From NCBI GenBank assembly GCA_002224055.1, contig AZLU01000346.1, positions 1-29,424 of the forward strand: 29,424 nt of DNA, given 5' to 3'. The first letter of the stretch is position 1. Every line of letters begins with the position of its first letter. Below the pieces are notes generated by a model, which did not search any database, was not told where the DNA came from, and saw only the letters and a list, made by a program, of their open reading frames with translations. Shown in pieces: positions 1 to 12,297 of the stretch. This DNA is from Pezizomycotina sp. ARF18 (lineage: Eukaryota > Ascomycota). Position numbers and translations under genes: made by a program.

Positions 1-1028
1 CATAGCTTCACGTACTAGCAGATCAATCTCTTTGAAGCCTACTAACGCAGATTTTCGTACTTATTTATTAAGGGATCTTATGTTTTTCCTAGAAGGGCGA
101 GACAATTAAAGGAGATGAACGAAGAAGGGATGAGGAAGGGGTATGACGGTCGGCGAGCAGAGAGTAAAAAACGACGCGTAAAGGCAAAGGAAAGGCCAGA
201 AATAGAATATCTTTCCCCTTCGCTGAAAGCCAACTTTTTCTTTCGTTATGTACTACAACCCTGTCAGTGTATACATATCCATCGCAACATCCCCCAATAG
301 CTCTTTAAGATGAGGAAAGAGTTTTCAGCATTTCCGGGTCCTTTTTGCTTGTAAAGTATCCGGAGTCGAATGAGTTTTGTTCGGGGCTTTTTTGTTTTTT
401 GTTGTTATTTCATGCCTTCAGTTATTTGCTTGTCCTCTTTCCTTTCTTTAAATATTGCTGCAGTCTAAGAACCACTGCGCGAACGAAATACTTCGGCATA
501 TGTTAGTACATATCTTTGGAAATCGCATCAAATACCGGCGCCTTTGATTTCTCCCCTCCTTTTCTTTTGCGGAGATACCTCTACTTTTGTTTTTACGTTT
601 TTTCTTTGATCTCAGTGTAGAACAGTCTCACGATACACTCGATTAATAAAACCTCTGTGAGCAAATATAGCTTTCTCGTGAAGCAGATCGAAACTAATCG
701 AGCTCGCGAACCCTCCAATCAAGAATTATATATATTGCTAGCCATATTAGAGAAAGGGACCATATAGATCAAGCAATCAAAGAACGAGCGGCACAATGTA
801 CCGGGTACGAGACACCATAGTGAACTGAATTTACCAGCGATCGATTAATATTTAATGGTGATAAAGGCTTTTTTTTAGGAAAAAAAGAAAGAATAAACTT
901 CATCAATGTAAGGCGTTTACTATCCACACGCAACTATACAAACTTCAGAATTCTTCTTTAAAATACCTTAGAGAAACTCCTCACGCATTCTTTCTTTTTT
1001 CTTTTCCTTTCTTTTTTTCTTTTCCTTT

Positions 1029-1070
<42 letters not shown>

Positions 1071-1546
1071 CAATATCTTTCGCGATCTCTCTCTTTTGAA
1101 GATGATCTCGTTTTCAAGATACTTGTGAAACCTATAACTTCTTTCCTCTCGATCTCAGGTTTTCTTATAAGCTTTATTTTATATCAACTTAGGGACTACG
1201 ATAAATCACGCAACAAAACGCTAAAAGATATACAAGTAGTATTGTTGTAGACACCGAGATATCGTTGTTTTTAACCCAAAGCTTTATTTTTACAAATCCT
1301 CTATCTCATATGCATCTTTCACCCTCCGCATCACCGTCATTCATCTACTTCACATACGTCCGACACTTCGTTAATTAATACTCAACCTAGCAGCACCGAG
1401 CCCTTGGCCCTTGGTGGGGCTGGTGGTGGGGAGTATGGCCCCAGCCCAGCTCTAGCAAGGAACCGGTGGCAACAGCTGAGAGCTCTCATCGAACCCTACT
1501 AGCGAAAGCTTGACTCTCGACTCGCAGGGTACTGCTAAACCTTTGA
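1..1546. other. AT-rich stretch, no gene recognised
   Basis: No reading frame here gives a protein I recognise. The stretch is AT-rich with pyrimidine-rich patches, and it contains the longest homopolymer of the window, a run of 41 T at 1030-1070. A short GC-richer patch at about 1395-1500 precedes the open frame that starts at 1547. It may be flanking or upstream sequence of the gene that follows. Confidence 0.5.
1030..1070. repeat. poly(T) tract of 41 bases
   Basis: An uninterrupted T run, the longest homopolymer in the window, preceded by about 60 bases of C/T-rich sequence. Such poly(dA:dT) tracts in fungal promoters are known to disfavour nucleosomes. The exact length is uncertain because the window shows many homopolymer-length errors. 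Confidence 0.85.
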
Positions 1547-2779
1547 CGAAAAGGCAGCTCAAAAACAAGAAGAAGTCACGGAGTCATCATAATCTGGTCT
1601 ACAAATGATCCACACAACGGTATTCTACTTGGCAATTTTGCTGCTAATAAAGTAGTGCTGGGGCTATGTAGAACTATTGTCACGTTGGAGAATGGGCTTC
1701 CACGGAGATTAGATGGGCAGTACTCACAAGTTAAGGATCCATTACGAGCGTGGAATATCCCGCTTGGGCTACTGCCGCGCGAAAGCGACACTCGCCTTCA
1801 ATGTTGGAGGCGATCGATCGTGTATCATATATCAAGAAAGTCGAAATTCTTGATGTGGCGAACATTGTGGGTTACTACCATTCTTTTTTCTTATTTAGAC
1901 TTAATAATTTAGTCCTAGACGCCTCCTCCTGCAGCATCTCTCACGTAGCATCTCCCTTCTTTTCGTTATTCTAAAAAATAACTTGTTGATTGTAACGATG
2001 CCGATCCTAATTTCTTCAGAGTGACCGCTACAAAGATATCGGCCGGGAAGACTAGAACGGAAAATACAAGTTGTTCGATCCAAGCGGTACCCTAGACCCA
2101 TGGGGCTCCTCGCTGCACGTGTTTTGGGATTTCTGCCGCCAGGGAGACATGCCCTGGGGTGAAGGCGTGCGGACAGTAACGTCGTGAGTCTTAGAAATCG
2201 GGTTGGTAATATCGGTGTAGTGGAAACCAAAACACTTCAGGAGGTGTTTGAATTTTATGCGAAGCTATGTTACCAAATCGAACCGTCGGAGCAACTCCTC
2301 CTATGCCTGTGCCAAAGGCTTTGCCGTTAACGATTCTATTTTATTTCCGCAGGAAACATGAATAAAAACGACGAGCTTTTTTGCCTATTTCTCGAACGAC
2401 AAGAGGTCCCTCAACATGTACGAGGGTCCCGATGGAATCTCACTACAAGTGGCTTGAGTTCGACATGAAACATGGGCGGTATTATGACGTTGCTGGCGTT
2501 AACTTCCGAAATATTGGCGAGCTTGGCGGCGGAGGAGATGGCCCCAAGAAGCTCCAAACGCGGGACCATTTTAAGGAACCCGGCCTCAGAAAGGGAAACA
2601 AAAAAAATGTTTTTGACAAAGGAATGATCTTTGAAAGAACAGATCAGAGTTGTTGGTATTCAATGCGCAATTGTGTGATGTTCCGCATTATTACCTCACC
2701 GATATCTAGGTATTATATTGCTTCCAACAACAATGGTGGTTATTTCGATGGGACCTTTCAAGCTCCTTCCGATATATGA
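1547..2779 (+). CDS. unrecognised protein gene, broken frame, probably spliced
   Basis: I do not recognise this protein. Three protein-like blocks follow each other on the plus strand. The first (1547-about 1860) is open and contains WSTNDPHNGILLGNF. The second (2020-2185) contains NGKYKLFDPSGTLDPWGSS and PWGEGVRTVTS, with one in-frame TAG at 2056-2058. The third (about 2375-2779) contains FAYFSNDKRSLNMYEGPDG, then, after a one-base shift near 2430, KWLEFDMKHGRYYDVAG. Plausible splice sites join them: an acceptor TTTCTTCAG ending at 2019, a donor GTGAGT at 2186 and an acceptor TTTCCGCAG ending at 2353. The aromatic, Gly/Asp-rich composition is more protein-like than the flanks and suggests a globular, perhaps secreted, protein. 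Start codon and N-terminus are not determined. It could be a gene with sequencing deletions or a decaying pseudogene. Confidence 0.35.
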
Positions 2780-3980
2780 GGTAGTATGAATTGCAAAATA
2801 TAACTTTACTATCTAGAATGATGCGAAATGCTATTATCAGCGGTATTGACGCTTGTGAGGAGGAAGCAGCGTGTACCTGGCGCACAACAGATTAATTTTT
2901 TTACGAAGACTTTTTGCCGCTGATTCTCAGTCAATAATAATGTATTTGCAATTCGCTGCACGATAGATGTATATACATGTACTTATCTACCTTCTTCTTC
3001 TTCCCTTTTTTTTTTTTTTTTCTCCGTGATCATTTAATACTAAAGGAAGCTAACACTGCATAGAATATAACGTTTTTCCAAATTTTTTGCTATCCAAATA
3101 CAATCGCTTCTTCGGATACGCGAACCTAGTCAAGCTCATTCGGCATCCGAAGCAATCCAAAACGCAAGTCCTTCAACATAGGTTAATCTATTAGCGTAAC
3201 GCTGCTGCGAGCCAGAGCGTATCTTGTTATATTTCATGTTCATATAATTATTTCACGGACAAATGATGTATTGTGATAATGAGCTGAGTTTATTTATTAC
3301 TATTCTCCTGTTCCAGCTCTCAATGTATCGAGATTCCGAATGGAAATGCTGCAGATTACAAATGAAGAGCTGAGGCATCAAGAAGGCTCTGAAGAGTTCC
3401 CCTCCGGCTGCAGCCGTTTGTTTGTTTGTTCGGACTCTTCTATTTCAATGTACTGTATCTATTAAATTCTTCAAGCACCAGAAATATGCGGACACGGAAT
3501 CAACGGAATAGGATGGAATAACCTGCTCGTGTCCGGGGTTATGTATGGAAACACCTAGGTAGAAAATTTAGAAAGGAAGAAAAAAAAAAAAAATGAAGAA
3601 AATTGGTTAATAACACACCAAAATTACGTCGTTTTGCTTAATTCAAATGCACACACTAGTAAGGATTTCCCACGGCTGCTGGGATAGACTGGAACGGTCG
3701 GTGATACTCTCTGGTACTACTGTTAAGAAGAACGGGGGATGGTGAACTTGTGTGAGTCTAGAGCCTTACGTAGCGCCGTTTTCCGAAGCTCGTACCAGCA
3801 TAAGCCACCAACGCCATTTTTCACTTTTTTTTCGCTTTTGTTCTGGTCACTTCCTCTTTGAGTCAGCCGGACAGAAGAGAAAAAGGAAGAAAAAAAAAAG
3901 GCTCTTTTGCTTCCATTTGCCAAGACTTTTTTCAATGCTCACCCAAATTCACCAACTCCGCCCCCCATTAATTAATAATT
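2780..3980. other. intergenic stretch with small repeats
   Basis: No gene recognised. It holds a T16 run at 3006-3021, a perfect 12-base palindrome CGGCTGCAGCCG at 3405-3416 followed directly by a (TTTG)n microsatellite at 3417-3431, and C/T-rich sequence approaching the polyubiquitin gene. The last few hundred bases are probably that gene's promoter. Confidence 0.5.
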
Positions 3981-3987
3981 GCTGGCC

Positions 3988-4203
3988 TTTAAATACTCAA
4001 CCTTTCCTCCTCCCTCCCTTTTTCCCTTTCTTCCTTTTCAACTTCAGCAACCGTCTCTTCCCTTTTTTTTTTTTTTTTTTTTTTTGCAACATACAACCAA
4101 GCTTTCCTAAAGGCCCTTTCTCCTTGACGTACTCTTTCATCACGAATATCACCATCTCCAGAACAAAAAACTTCTCCTAAAGTCTCACGTCTATCTATTC
4201 AAA
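3988..4203 (+). promoter_or_regulatory. probable polyubiquitin core promoter and 5' UTR
   Basis: A TATA-like TTTAAATA at 3988-3995 lies about 210 bases before the polyubiquitin ATG. It is followed by a strongly pyrimidine-rich stretch with a T23 run at 4063-4085 and an A/C-rich leader directly before the ATG (TCAAAATGCAG). This is the usual layout of highly expressed fungal genes. I did not find a convincing heat-shock element. Confidence 0.45.
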
Positions 4204-5371
<1,168 letters not shown>

Positions 5372-6090
5372 ATGGAGATTGGTCTCGATGCCTCTTTACT
5401 GTCCCTTGTCTTTATAGCACCTTCATTTCTTCCATCTTGTTTTTCCATACATTTTCTTTAAACAGTGGTTTTAATTTTTTTTAAAGGACATGTTCATTTC
5501 CGTTGTGGAATAACATTTCTGTATCCCTTCGAGAAAAATTCTCCATGCAAAGTAATTTCTTTCTTTCGGGCCCTCGGCGTTTTATTGGGTATTATTCTAT
5601 ACTTTCATGGTTTTTATCATATTAAATCTCTTCCTCCTGTACGTTACTGAGTACAATAATCTAGAAAAACAGCTTTTTTAGAAAGCAAACGTCGCTGGAC
5701 TTTTTTCGAATCCTGACGTTTTTCTATCCTCAACTTTTTCAGAATCGTCAAGTGATTACTAGTGACACTCAGTGCATTCGAATGAGATTGAAAAATGGAA
5801 CACAGTGAATCTAAAACGAGGTGTAAATCTATCTATCTATTAGCTTGACTCCCATCATCCGTGCTGCCTAAATCCTTCGAAGTGACGCACACATACGAAG
5901 CTACCTGATATGGTCCGTTCAGCCTCTTGAAGGCCGCTGGCCGGGAGAATCTGATCGAAACCAAGCAATATTTGCCTCCGGCTACCTTTCTCCATTGAAA
6001 GTGGATCATCATTCTTTTCTTCCCTTTGCGTGCCAGGCTCCAGCGTAAATAATTCCCTGTTTCTTTCATTTCTCTCTTCCTTTCTCAAAG

Positions 6091-6118
6091 CCTCAGGCTA
6101 TTTCAGTTTAGCCTGAGG
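6091..6118. repeat. perfect hairpin, 10-bp stem, 8-base loop
   Basis: CCTCAGGCTA at 6091-6100 is the exact reverse complement of TAGCCTGAGG at 6109-6118, separated by TTTCAGTT. No flanking gene explains it and there is no T run directly after it. Confidence 0.8.
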
Positions 6119-7633
6119 TTATATACGAGACAACTATTTCCCTCATAAATACAAGAAGTTGATGAAGTGATTATATCTACTCCCTTGCTTTTCAGCATCC
6201 AATCATAATATTGAATTTTATTTATTTATTTATATTCTGGACTGATGAACACAGGAAAAATGAAAGCTAAGCTTGAGAAAGCAGCTTCTTTGAGCTTAAT
6301 GAGAAAGAGCAGGAGGTATGATAAACAAGCCGTGGAATAATAATCTAGCTCCACGCCAACTCCCGACTTTTCTGATATACGGCGAAAGATGAGCCCCCAA
6401 ACCCGAATGTGGAGCTTCATGAAACACGTCGATTACGCTGATAGGTTGGCGCCGTTAACTGCCGTGGTTTAACTTGCGGGACTTTCTCTGGAGCTACTGC
6501 TACCCTACGCCCGCGCCAGCCCTGGAGTGGAGGATTAAATAAACCCCCGACTCGGTGGATATAGCACTTGGAAGCTGGAAACCAATCAACAAAGACCAAC
6601 CAGCCCAGCCAACCAGAATCGCTTCCTGTTAACGTCTAGTGATCCTGCAACGACGAGATCTCTCTCAATTTTTGCTCCCATCCTCAAACGACCAGAAAAA
6701 AAAAAAAAGAACGCTTCCCCGCGTTCGCCGTCAAATTCACGTGAACCCTTCTTTACGGTACAGTAGTCCAAGTCACGTTTCACAGCATTCCAGGAACGAT
6801 GAGATTCGCTCCTCCTTTTAGCTAAACGTTGGGCGGCGCAACTTCTTTACTGCTTCCTACGGATCCCACCCTCTCCTCACGCGTTTCCCAAGGGCACAAA
6901 AGACTTCTCCCGTGCGTCATTATATTCGGGACTATTGATCCGACGCCTAAGAAAGAAGAACTACCCGTAGAGTCCCGAATGGAGCAAATATGGTTGATTG
7001 GAACTGCACCCCCGCAAGCCACCGGAGAAATATTTTTGATTTTTCTTAGAAATCTTGAAACAAAAGCTTCGAATAGCACCAGTAACAAGCTAGCGAAGTC
7101 AACCACATTTGTAAGAGCAAGGAACCAAAACAAGACATCAATCTTCTTTCTTTTTTGTCGCGAACTATTTCACTTTCTTCTAAACTTTTTTTTTTCTCCT
7201 TTGCTGACGATGCATTTCGTATAGTGGAGAGATTTCGAACCTGGAGTCAACTCCGTAGCCACGCTAATTAATTTCGCTTGTCGAACGTGGATTTGCTTAC
7301 CAAAATGGACAAGCCCTGAAACTTGCCAGCACATCCTGCAGATAGAGACACAGGTACTTCTAACAAGCAAGTCTGGAGTACTTGGAATCAGTAGAAAAAA
7401 TGGTTCCAGAGTAAATTGCACTTATGCAGCGGTGTCCTTCAGAAGGCTCAGCGGACTCCACCGGTTCTATAGCAAGCGACGTCAATCGATAATAACCTTC
7501 TGCAATGAGTGACTGTTTAGCTAACAAACAGGAGGAGGAGGTTGCAAGCTAGTGGTTGAACTTGGTGAGAGTCCTTTTCTTTTTCTTTTCCTTTCGCCCT
7601 TCCAAAAGATAAAAATAAATCAAGATATTCATT

Positions 7634-7657
7634 GAAATAAATAAATAAATAAATAAA
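7634..7657. repeat. (AAAT)n microsatellite
   Basis: Five to six tandem AAAT units in AT-rich non-coding DNA. Confidence 0.85.
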
Positions 7658-8861
7658 ACGTATGAAAGAGTACGGATATAGCTGGGAAATAAAGATGAAA
7701 TAATAAACAAATAAAAAAAAAATCAGGAAGCCGCCTATCGTTTGTTATCATTTCCTTTTGATTCAGGCCTTCCTTAGATTTAGACCATATAATAATAATA
7801 ATAATCGTGACCTTCAAGGGCAGTTTCTTTCCCTTCTTTATCTATATAGAAATACCACCAATATCCAAAAAAAAAAGGGGGGGGGGATATGCACATCTTT
7901 AGTGCGTTATGTTGTTACATTTTATCACCTATATCTATCTTACTTCCTTCGCCATGACTCCAGCCCTTGTCCACGTCGTCCTCTTGTCTCATACACGAAT
8001 AACGCAAATCTTCCCTTCAAGTTTCCTGCTTAGATGTATCGCAATGATTTCTGACAGAGGCCTTGCAGCGCAATTGAATTTACAAACGGATTTCAGCTCC
8101 TTCGATGATGAATCGAAAAAGTGACCCAAGCACCTCGAGCTTTCGCTCTTGTACCGCATTGCCTTTTGGAAATAAAACCAAGAACATCTGCGATATCGAA
8201 AGAAGCACATCATAAACCAGTGGGCCTGGCTTATTTTTTCTACCTCCAAATTCCGCGTGTTTATTTCTTCGGGATCCCGTTCAAGATTGGTGAAGTGCCA
8301 AAAAGAAGCTGACCGTGAACTACTTTCTCGTGAGCAATTGCTCTTTGCTCGCGTGCTAACTGGAGCTACTACTGTGTCAGATTTTGCAAAAATGAGCTCA
8401 AGATGCCTAGAAGCACCCTGGAGCCTCCTCTTGCACCCTTTATGATAATAGTGTTATTATCCACTATTTTGTTTTATTTATTTACTTTTCTGGAGTACAT
8501 CATTGAGGTACTCATGGTTTTGCTTTTTCCTTCCTTTTGTTCTACTTTTTTTTCTTAATAGCAACGATCCAGCCCGATTATGCAAAGCGCAATGCCGTCG
8601 CTTCAGGCATGCAACTTGAATTGGTTAGCCATATACCGATTGCCTTCGAGTGCCAGTTTTACATACGTCTTTGCCAATTCTGGAGCGTACCTGTGTTCTC
8701 TTTTTCTTTCAAAAGGAAAAGAAGGAGAAGGTTGAAAGAGGAGGCAGTGGAGATAGTGGGCCAGCATGGCATGGTTGCTCTCTCCTCAAAAAGGATCCTC
8801 GTATGGTATCCCCTTCTTCACTCAATTGTTATGTATGCCGTTCATTCGCGCACTGAATACC

Positions 8862-8871
8862 TATATATAAA
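8862..8871 (+). promoter_or_regulatory. TATA-type element
   Basis: TATATATAAA followed by about 150 bases of C/T-rich sequence resembling a fungal 5' leader. If it is a promoter, the next recognised plus-strand gene is the dsRNA-binding protein, whose first exons I could not fix. The link is inferred from order only. Confidence 0.3.
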
Positions 8872-9419
8872 CACGAGAAATATCCCACATCCTCATTCAT
8901 ATCCTTCATCTTCTCGCGCTGTATCCGTAAAGAATACCCATTGCTAACTCCCTCCCTCCTCCCTCGCCTTCCACGCAAGGCATACATCAACCCGTTAGAA
9001 CTCAATACACCTTTCTACTGTCTTCTCTTTCGACGTTGGACGTCAAAATTCTCACCACTTGGACATAATATATTCTACAACACCATATGCGGGGCCTGAA
9101 AATACCTACGGACGACACAACTAAGCATTTTCTTAGGCCCAATTGCTATATTTAGACATCACCTTCTGCTTCTTATTTCATACTCCTAGATACAATCTTA
9201 TACTTTATATCGAATAGAGATATTACTGTAATAATCCATTTCCAAGCCTATTTATATATATCTCTTCTTAAGAATAAAAGGATATATTTCCCAGGTGCTT
9301 TGAGACGAGCGTTAGACGTACACAAGGTTTGTTTATGCTTTATTTCCCTTAACCTATCAAATCTCTCCAGTCTTCACCTCGAGGTCCTTGGAGAGAGGAA
9401 GACTGCATTTCCATAATTA

Positions 9420-9467
9420 GTATGTGATTATCATGGTTGCTAACTAAGGATACTTATTGATTTTTAG
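9420..9467 (+). other. candidate short intron upstream of the dsRBD exon
   Basis: GTATGT donor at 9420, GCTAAC branch-like site and TTTTAG acceptor ending at 9467 make a well-formed 48-base fungal intron on the plus strand. It suggests that the dsRNA-binding protein gene has exons upstream of 9420, but I cannot assign their coding frame. Confidence 0.4.
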
Positions 9468-9639
9468 GCATATAAGCTAAGGTTATTCCAATTCTAACGA
9501 AATGTACTACATACTATATCTATCAAGTAAGCTCTTCTCAGCTTTGCGAATATTTTTGCTTTCTATTTTTCTTGCATTTTTGGAACCGATCCTCCCCCAC
9601 GCTTTCTTCTTATTCTTCACTTCCGTTTGGAAGTTTAGT

Positions 9640-9944
9640 TGTATCAAGACTGACTTTTCTTCCTTCCTTCGGTCGAAAGGCCTCTGCCGCCGACGTCGCT
9701 GGTCCGACCCACACTACGAATGCGTCCGCTACGGACCCGGTTACACCTGTGTCGTTCGGGTCAACCACAGGGAATACTATACGGACGCCGTACACCCACC
9801 GAGGTTCTGGCTCGCGAAGCTGCAGCGCAGTTGGCGTATCAGTTCTCGGTTAACGAGAGCCAGGTACCAATGCTTATCGGTGCTATGAAGTTGGAGCCCT
9901 GCACGCTCCTCCAATCGCGTACACGGCCGGAGGTCTTTGATTAG
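9640..9944 (+). CDS. small double-stranded-RNA-binding domain protein (C-terminal exon)
   Basis: The exon reads as a dsRNA-binding motif. It begins LCRRRRWSDPHYECVRYGPG, continues with a beta-strand block CVVRVNHREYYTD, and after a one-base frame break near 9790 ends in the helix LAREAAAQLAYQ. The order (alpha, GPG loop, beta strands, AREAAA helix) and the conserved Pro, Tyr, Gly-Pro and Ala residues fit the family. The typical KKxAK Lys cluster at the last helix is replaced by VLARE, so RNA binding may be weak. The protein ends about 35 residues after the domain at TAG 9942-9944. The true start lies upstream, probably across introns; an AAAG acceptor just before 9681 is possible. Small solitary dsRBD proteins of this sort occur in filamentous ascomycetes and their role is poorly defined. 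The domain call is good; the gene model is incomplete. Confidence 0.7.
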
Positions 9945-10444
9945 ACGTTTGACCTATCATTCATCACCAACCACCAATCAACAATCACCGATAACCCTAC
10001 CTCTTGTGATCATCTACCAAACTTTTTTTTCCTTTTTTTTTTTTTTTTTTTTTTTTGGGAGGGGTTTTCTAGAGTATACGAATGCCTATATTGCTTTAAT
10101 ACCCATGATAATGACTGCAATTTTCCCCCTTACGACCATACCTGTTCCTCAAAATTTATATTTTCCAAGAATCTTATTTTCCTATTTCCCGTTTTCGTTC
10201 ATCATAGCGATTTCACGACACCAAAGAAAGAAAGACAATACGTAACGGCCGCCTGCATTCAAAGATTTTAAACGATGTTAACGAAGGACCAACAAAAAAG
10301 AAAGAAGATACGAAATAGAGTAAAACCTAAGAACGGTGTTGACGGGTTCTTACATTTAAGTCATGAAAGAAGACAAGCACTAAAGGAGGATAAGAATCGT
10401 GTTTTTTTACTCTTTTTATGACAAAAACAACTAATAATGTTATC

Positions 10445-10475
<31 letters not shown>

Positions 10476-12240
10476 ACGATATCACGACACGACTATGAAT
10501 TTTCAAAGATACAGCAAGTTCTTTCTTTTTCGTCTTGCTTTCATGTATTTTCTTCTCAAGATGATATGAGAGCACCGCCTCCATCCACTTTTTGTCTTGT
10601 TGTTTTTCATACTCAAAGCAAGCGTTGAAATTGAAAAGCGACTATACAATTTTTTTTTTCCCCTCTTACCTATATTATACGTATGAACCTCGTATAAACC
10701 AAAAATACCTAGTTTCGAAGACTGTACTTATCAAAGTATATGAGTACTACCATTCTCTGCTAGAGCTATTTAAATAGTTAGAATATTACGCTCTTTAGTC
10801 GTGAAGATAAGCAATTTTCCCTTAACAAAATGGTAGCAGTAATGAAGGATTTATAGTGAAATTTCGTGAAAACGACAAAACATGAGGGAGTTCTTCAATT
10901 GAGTTATAATTCATATATTATTATAGAGATAAGTATATAAAACGTGCCTTTGACGTTTCTTATTTTCTTTCCTTCGGCCATTTTTTTTTCCAAGATAAAT
11001 TTGAGAACCAAAAAATATATTCAATATTTCAATGAATAAAATGATAAAGCCCGTGTTAAAGCACAGTCATTAATATACCGACAGTAGATTGAATCTTAGT
11101 TGAATAATACTACTACCAGGAGGTATGAGAGGATAGAGAGAAATAATGGGTAATACTGTTTTCCAGAAAAACTCAGATCCGTTCACGATCAATTTAAGAA
11201 CGGGATAGATCCGAAGGAAAGGTAATGGAATAATTCGCCATGTTTCCCGAACCTTCCGGTTCGGGATATTATTCTCAGAGGACGATTTCGGGGTAGAACT
11301 GCGGGAAAAATTACTCCTTCGTTTTCGCACCTTTTTCAAAACACTATCTTCCTATCAAAAGAGTGAATAAAATACTTACTTCCTGATCGTCTATATATAT
11401 ACTTAAGTAGCTTAAACTATAGTGGGTAAGAGAGAGAGAGGGAAAAGAGATACTAAGTATCTTTAATTTAATTCAATATATACCGAGTTATTTCATAAGT
11501 AGTGAGTAGGATTTTAAGTCGTTAGGGCTGATGCCGGGGTTGGATATCGGTAAGTTGGCGATACCATAATATCATCCATTTACACTAAGTATATAGAATT
11601 GTGCATGGGGGAAGGGAAAAAAAAAAAAAAAGCTCCTCCCAATTCATCATAATGTCTCAACTTCTCAAGCAATAAGAACAAGTATGCCCTCCCACAACGA
11701 ATCGGCCAAAGTCGGCAAAAAGAAATTGGAGATCCCATGGATTCTTTCTTTTCTTTTTCTCTCTCTCTCTCTTTCCCCGTTCCTCCCTTCTTGATTGCAT
11801 TACCGAACGATAGTACTACAAAAGAAAAGCAAGCAGCGGTTAGAATCGATAGTATCTGGTTCAAGTAAAGCGTGTATAAAATTGTCACAGGCTCGGGATC
11901 TCTTCTATTCTTTTTTTTTTTTTTTTTCTTAACTTTTTTCAAATACATGATGGAGGGTATCGATGGGAATACAAAAACCCAGGCATGTATATATATACAT
12001 ATATAGATATAGCGGAATATATAACGGAGGTATGGTCCCTGAGTTGGTCCCACTTGATTTAAGTTCTGTTCCTTCTCCTTCGTCCTTGTGAAAACCCTCC
12101 CTAAAAGCTTCGTAGTATTTCATCATTATTCCCATATCTTAGACAATTACTACCTTAACTTAGCTAAAACAGTTTCGTTCTAGCTCGTTCCTTCTATTCA
12201 AGTAAAACAAATACCCCATCGATTGTAGACATTCATTTGC
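9945..12240. other. intergenic stretch
   Basis: No gene recognised. It includes a T24 run at 10033-10056 just after the dsRBD stop, an A27 run at 10445-10471, an 8-bp perfect hairpin at 11246-11265, a CT microsatellite at 11761-11773 and a T17 run near 11911. Short minus-strand frames at 11070-11339 and 11580-12053 are rich in low-complexity residues and unconvincing. The end of the stretch is presumably the FBP1 promoter. Confidence 0.45.
11246..11265. repeat. perfect hairpin, 8-bp stem, TTCC loop
   Basis: CCCGAACC at 11246-11253 pairs exactly with GGTTCGGG at 11258-11265 around a four-base TTCC loop. It is GC-rich in an AT-rich surrounding. Confidence 0.8.
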
Positions 12241-12297
12241 TTTTCTTTTATACTCCCGGCCTTTCTTTCTCATCCCACCGAGCTTCCAACGACAACC

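Larger units (their letters stand above)
5372..9300. other. long stretch without a recognised gene
   Basis: Several short open frames exist (for example minus strand 6088-5833), but none gives a protein I recognise and none is joined by convincing splice sites. Given the deletion rate elsewhere, a broken gene could hide here. Visible elements are a hairpin at 6091-6118, an (AAAT)n microsatellite at about 7634-7657, an (AAT)5 at 7791-7805, an A10G10 run at 7867-7886, and a TATA-type element at 8862-8871 followed by a C/T-rich stretch, which looks like a plus-strand promoter. Confidence 0.45.

Noticed and set aside
5833-6088. Two overlapping minus-strand open frames of about 77 codons
   Set aside because: Neither gives recognisable motifs, and no splice sites link them to other coding sequence.
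7225-7320. tRNA-like B-box (GGTTCGAAATC on the minus strand near 7230)
   Set aside because: No matching A-box, anticodon stem or acceptor stem could be laid out around it. No other window position gave a cloverleaf.
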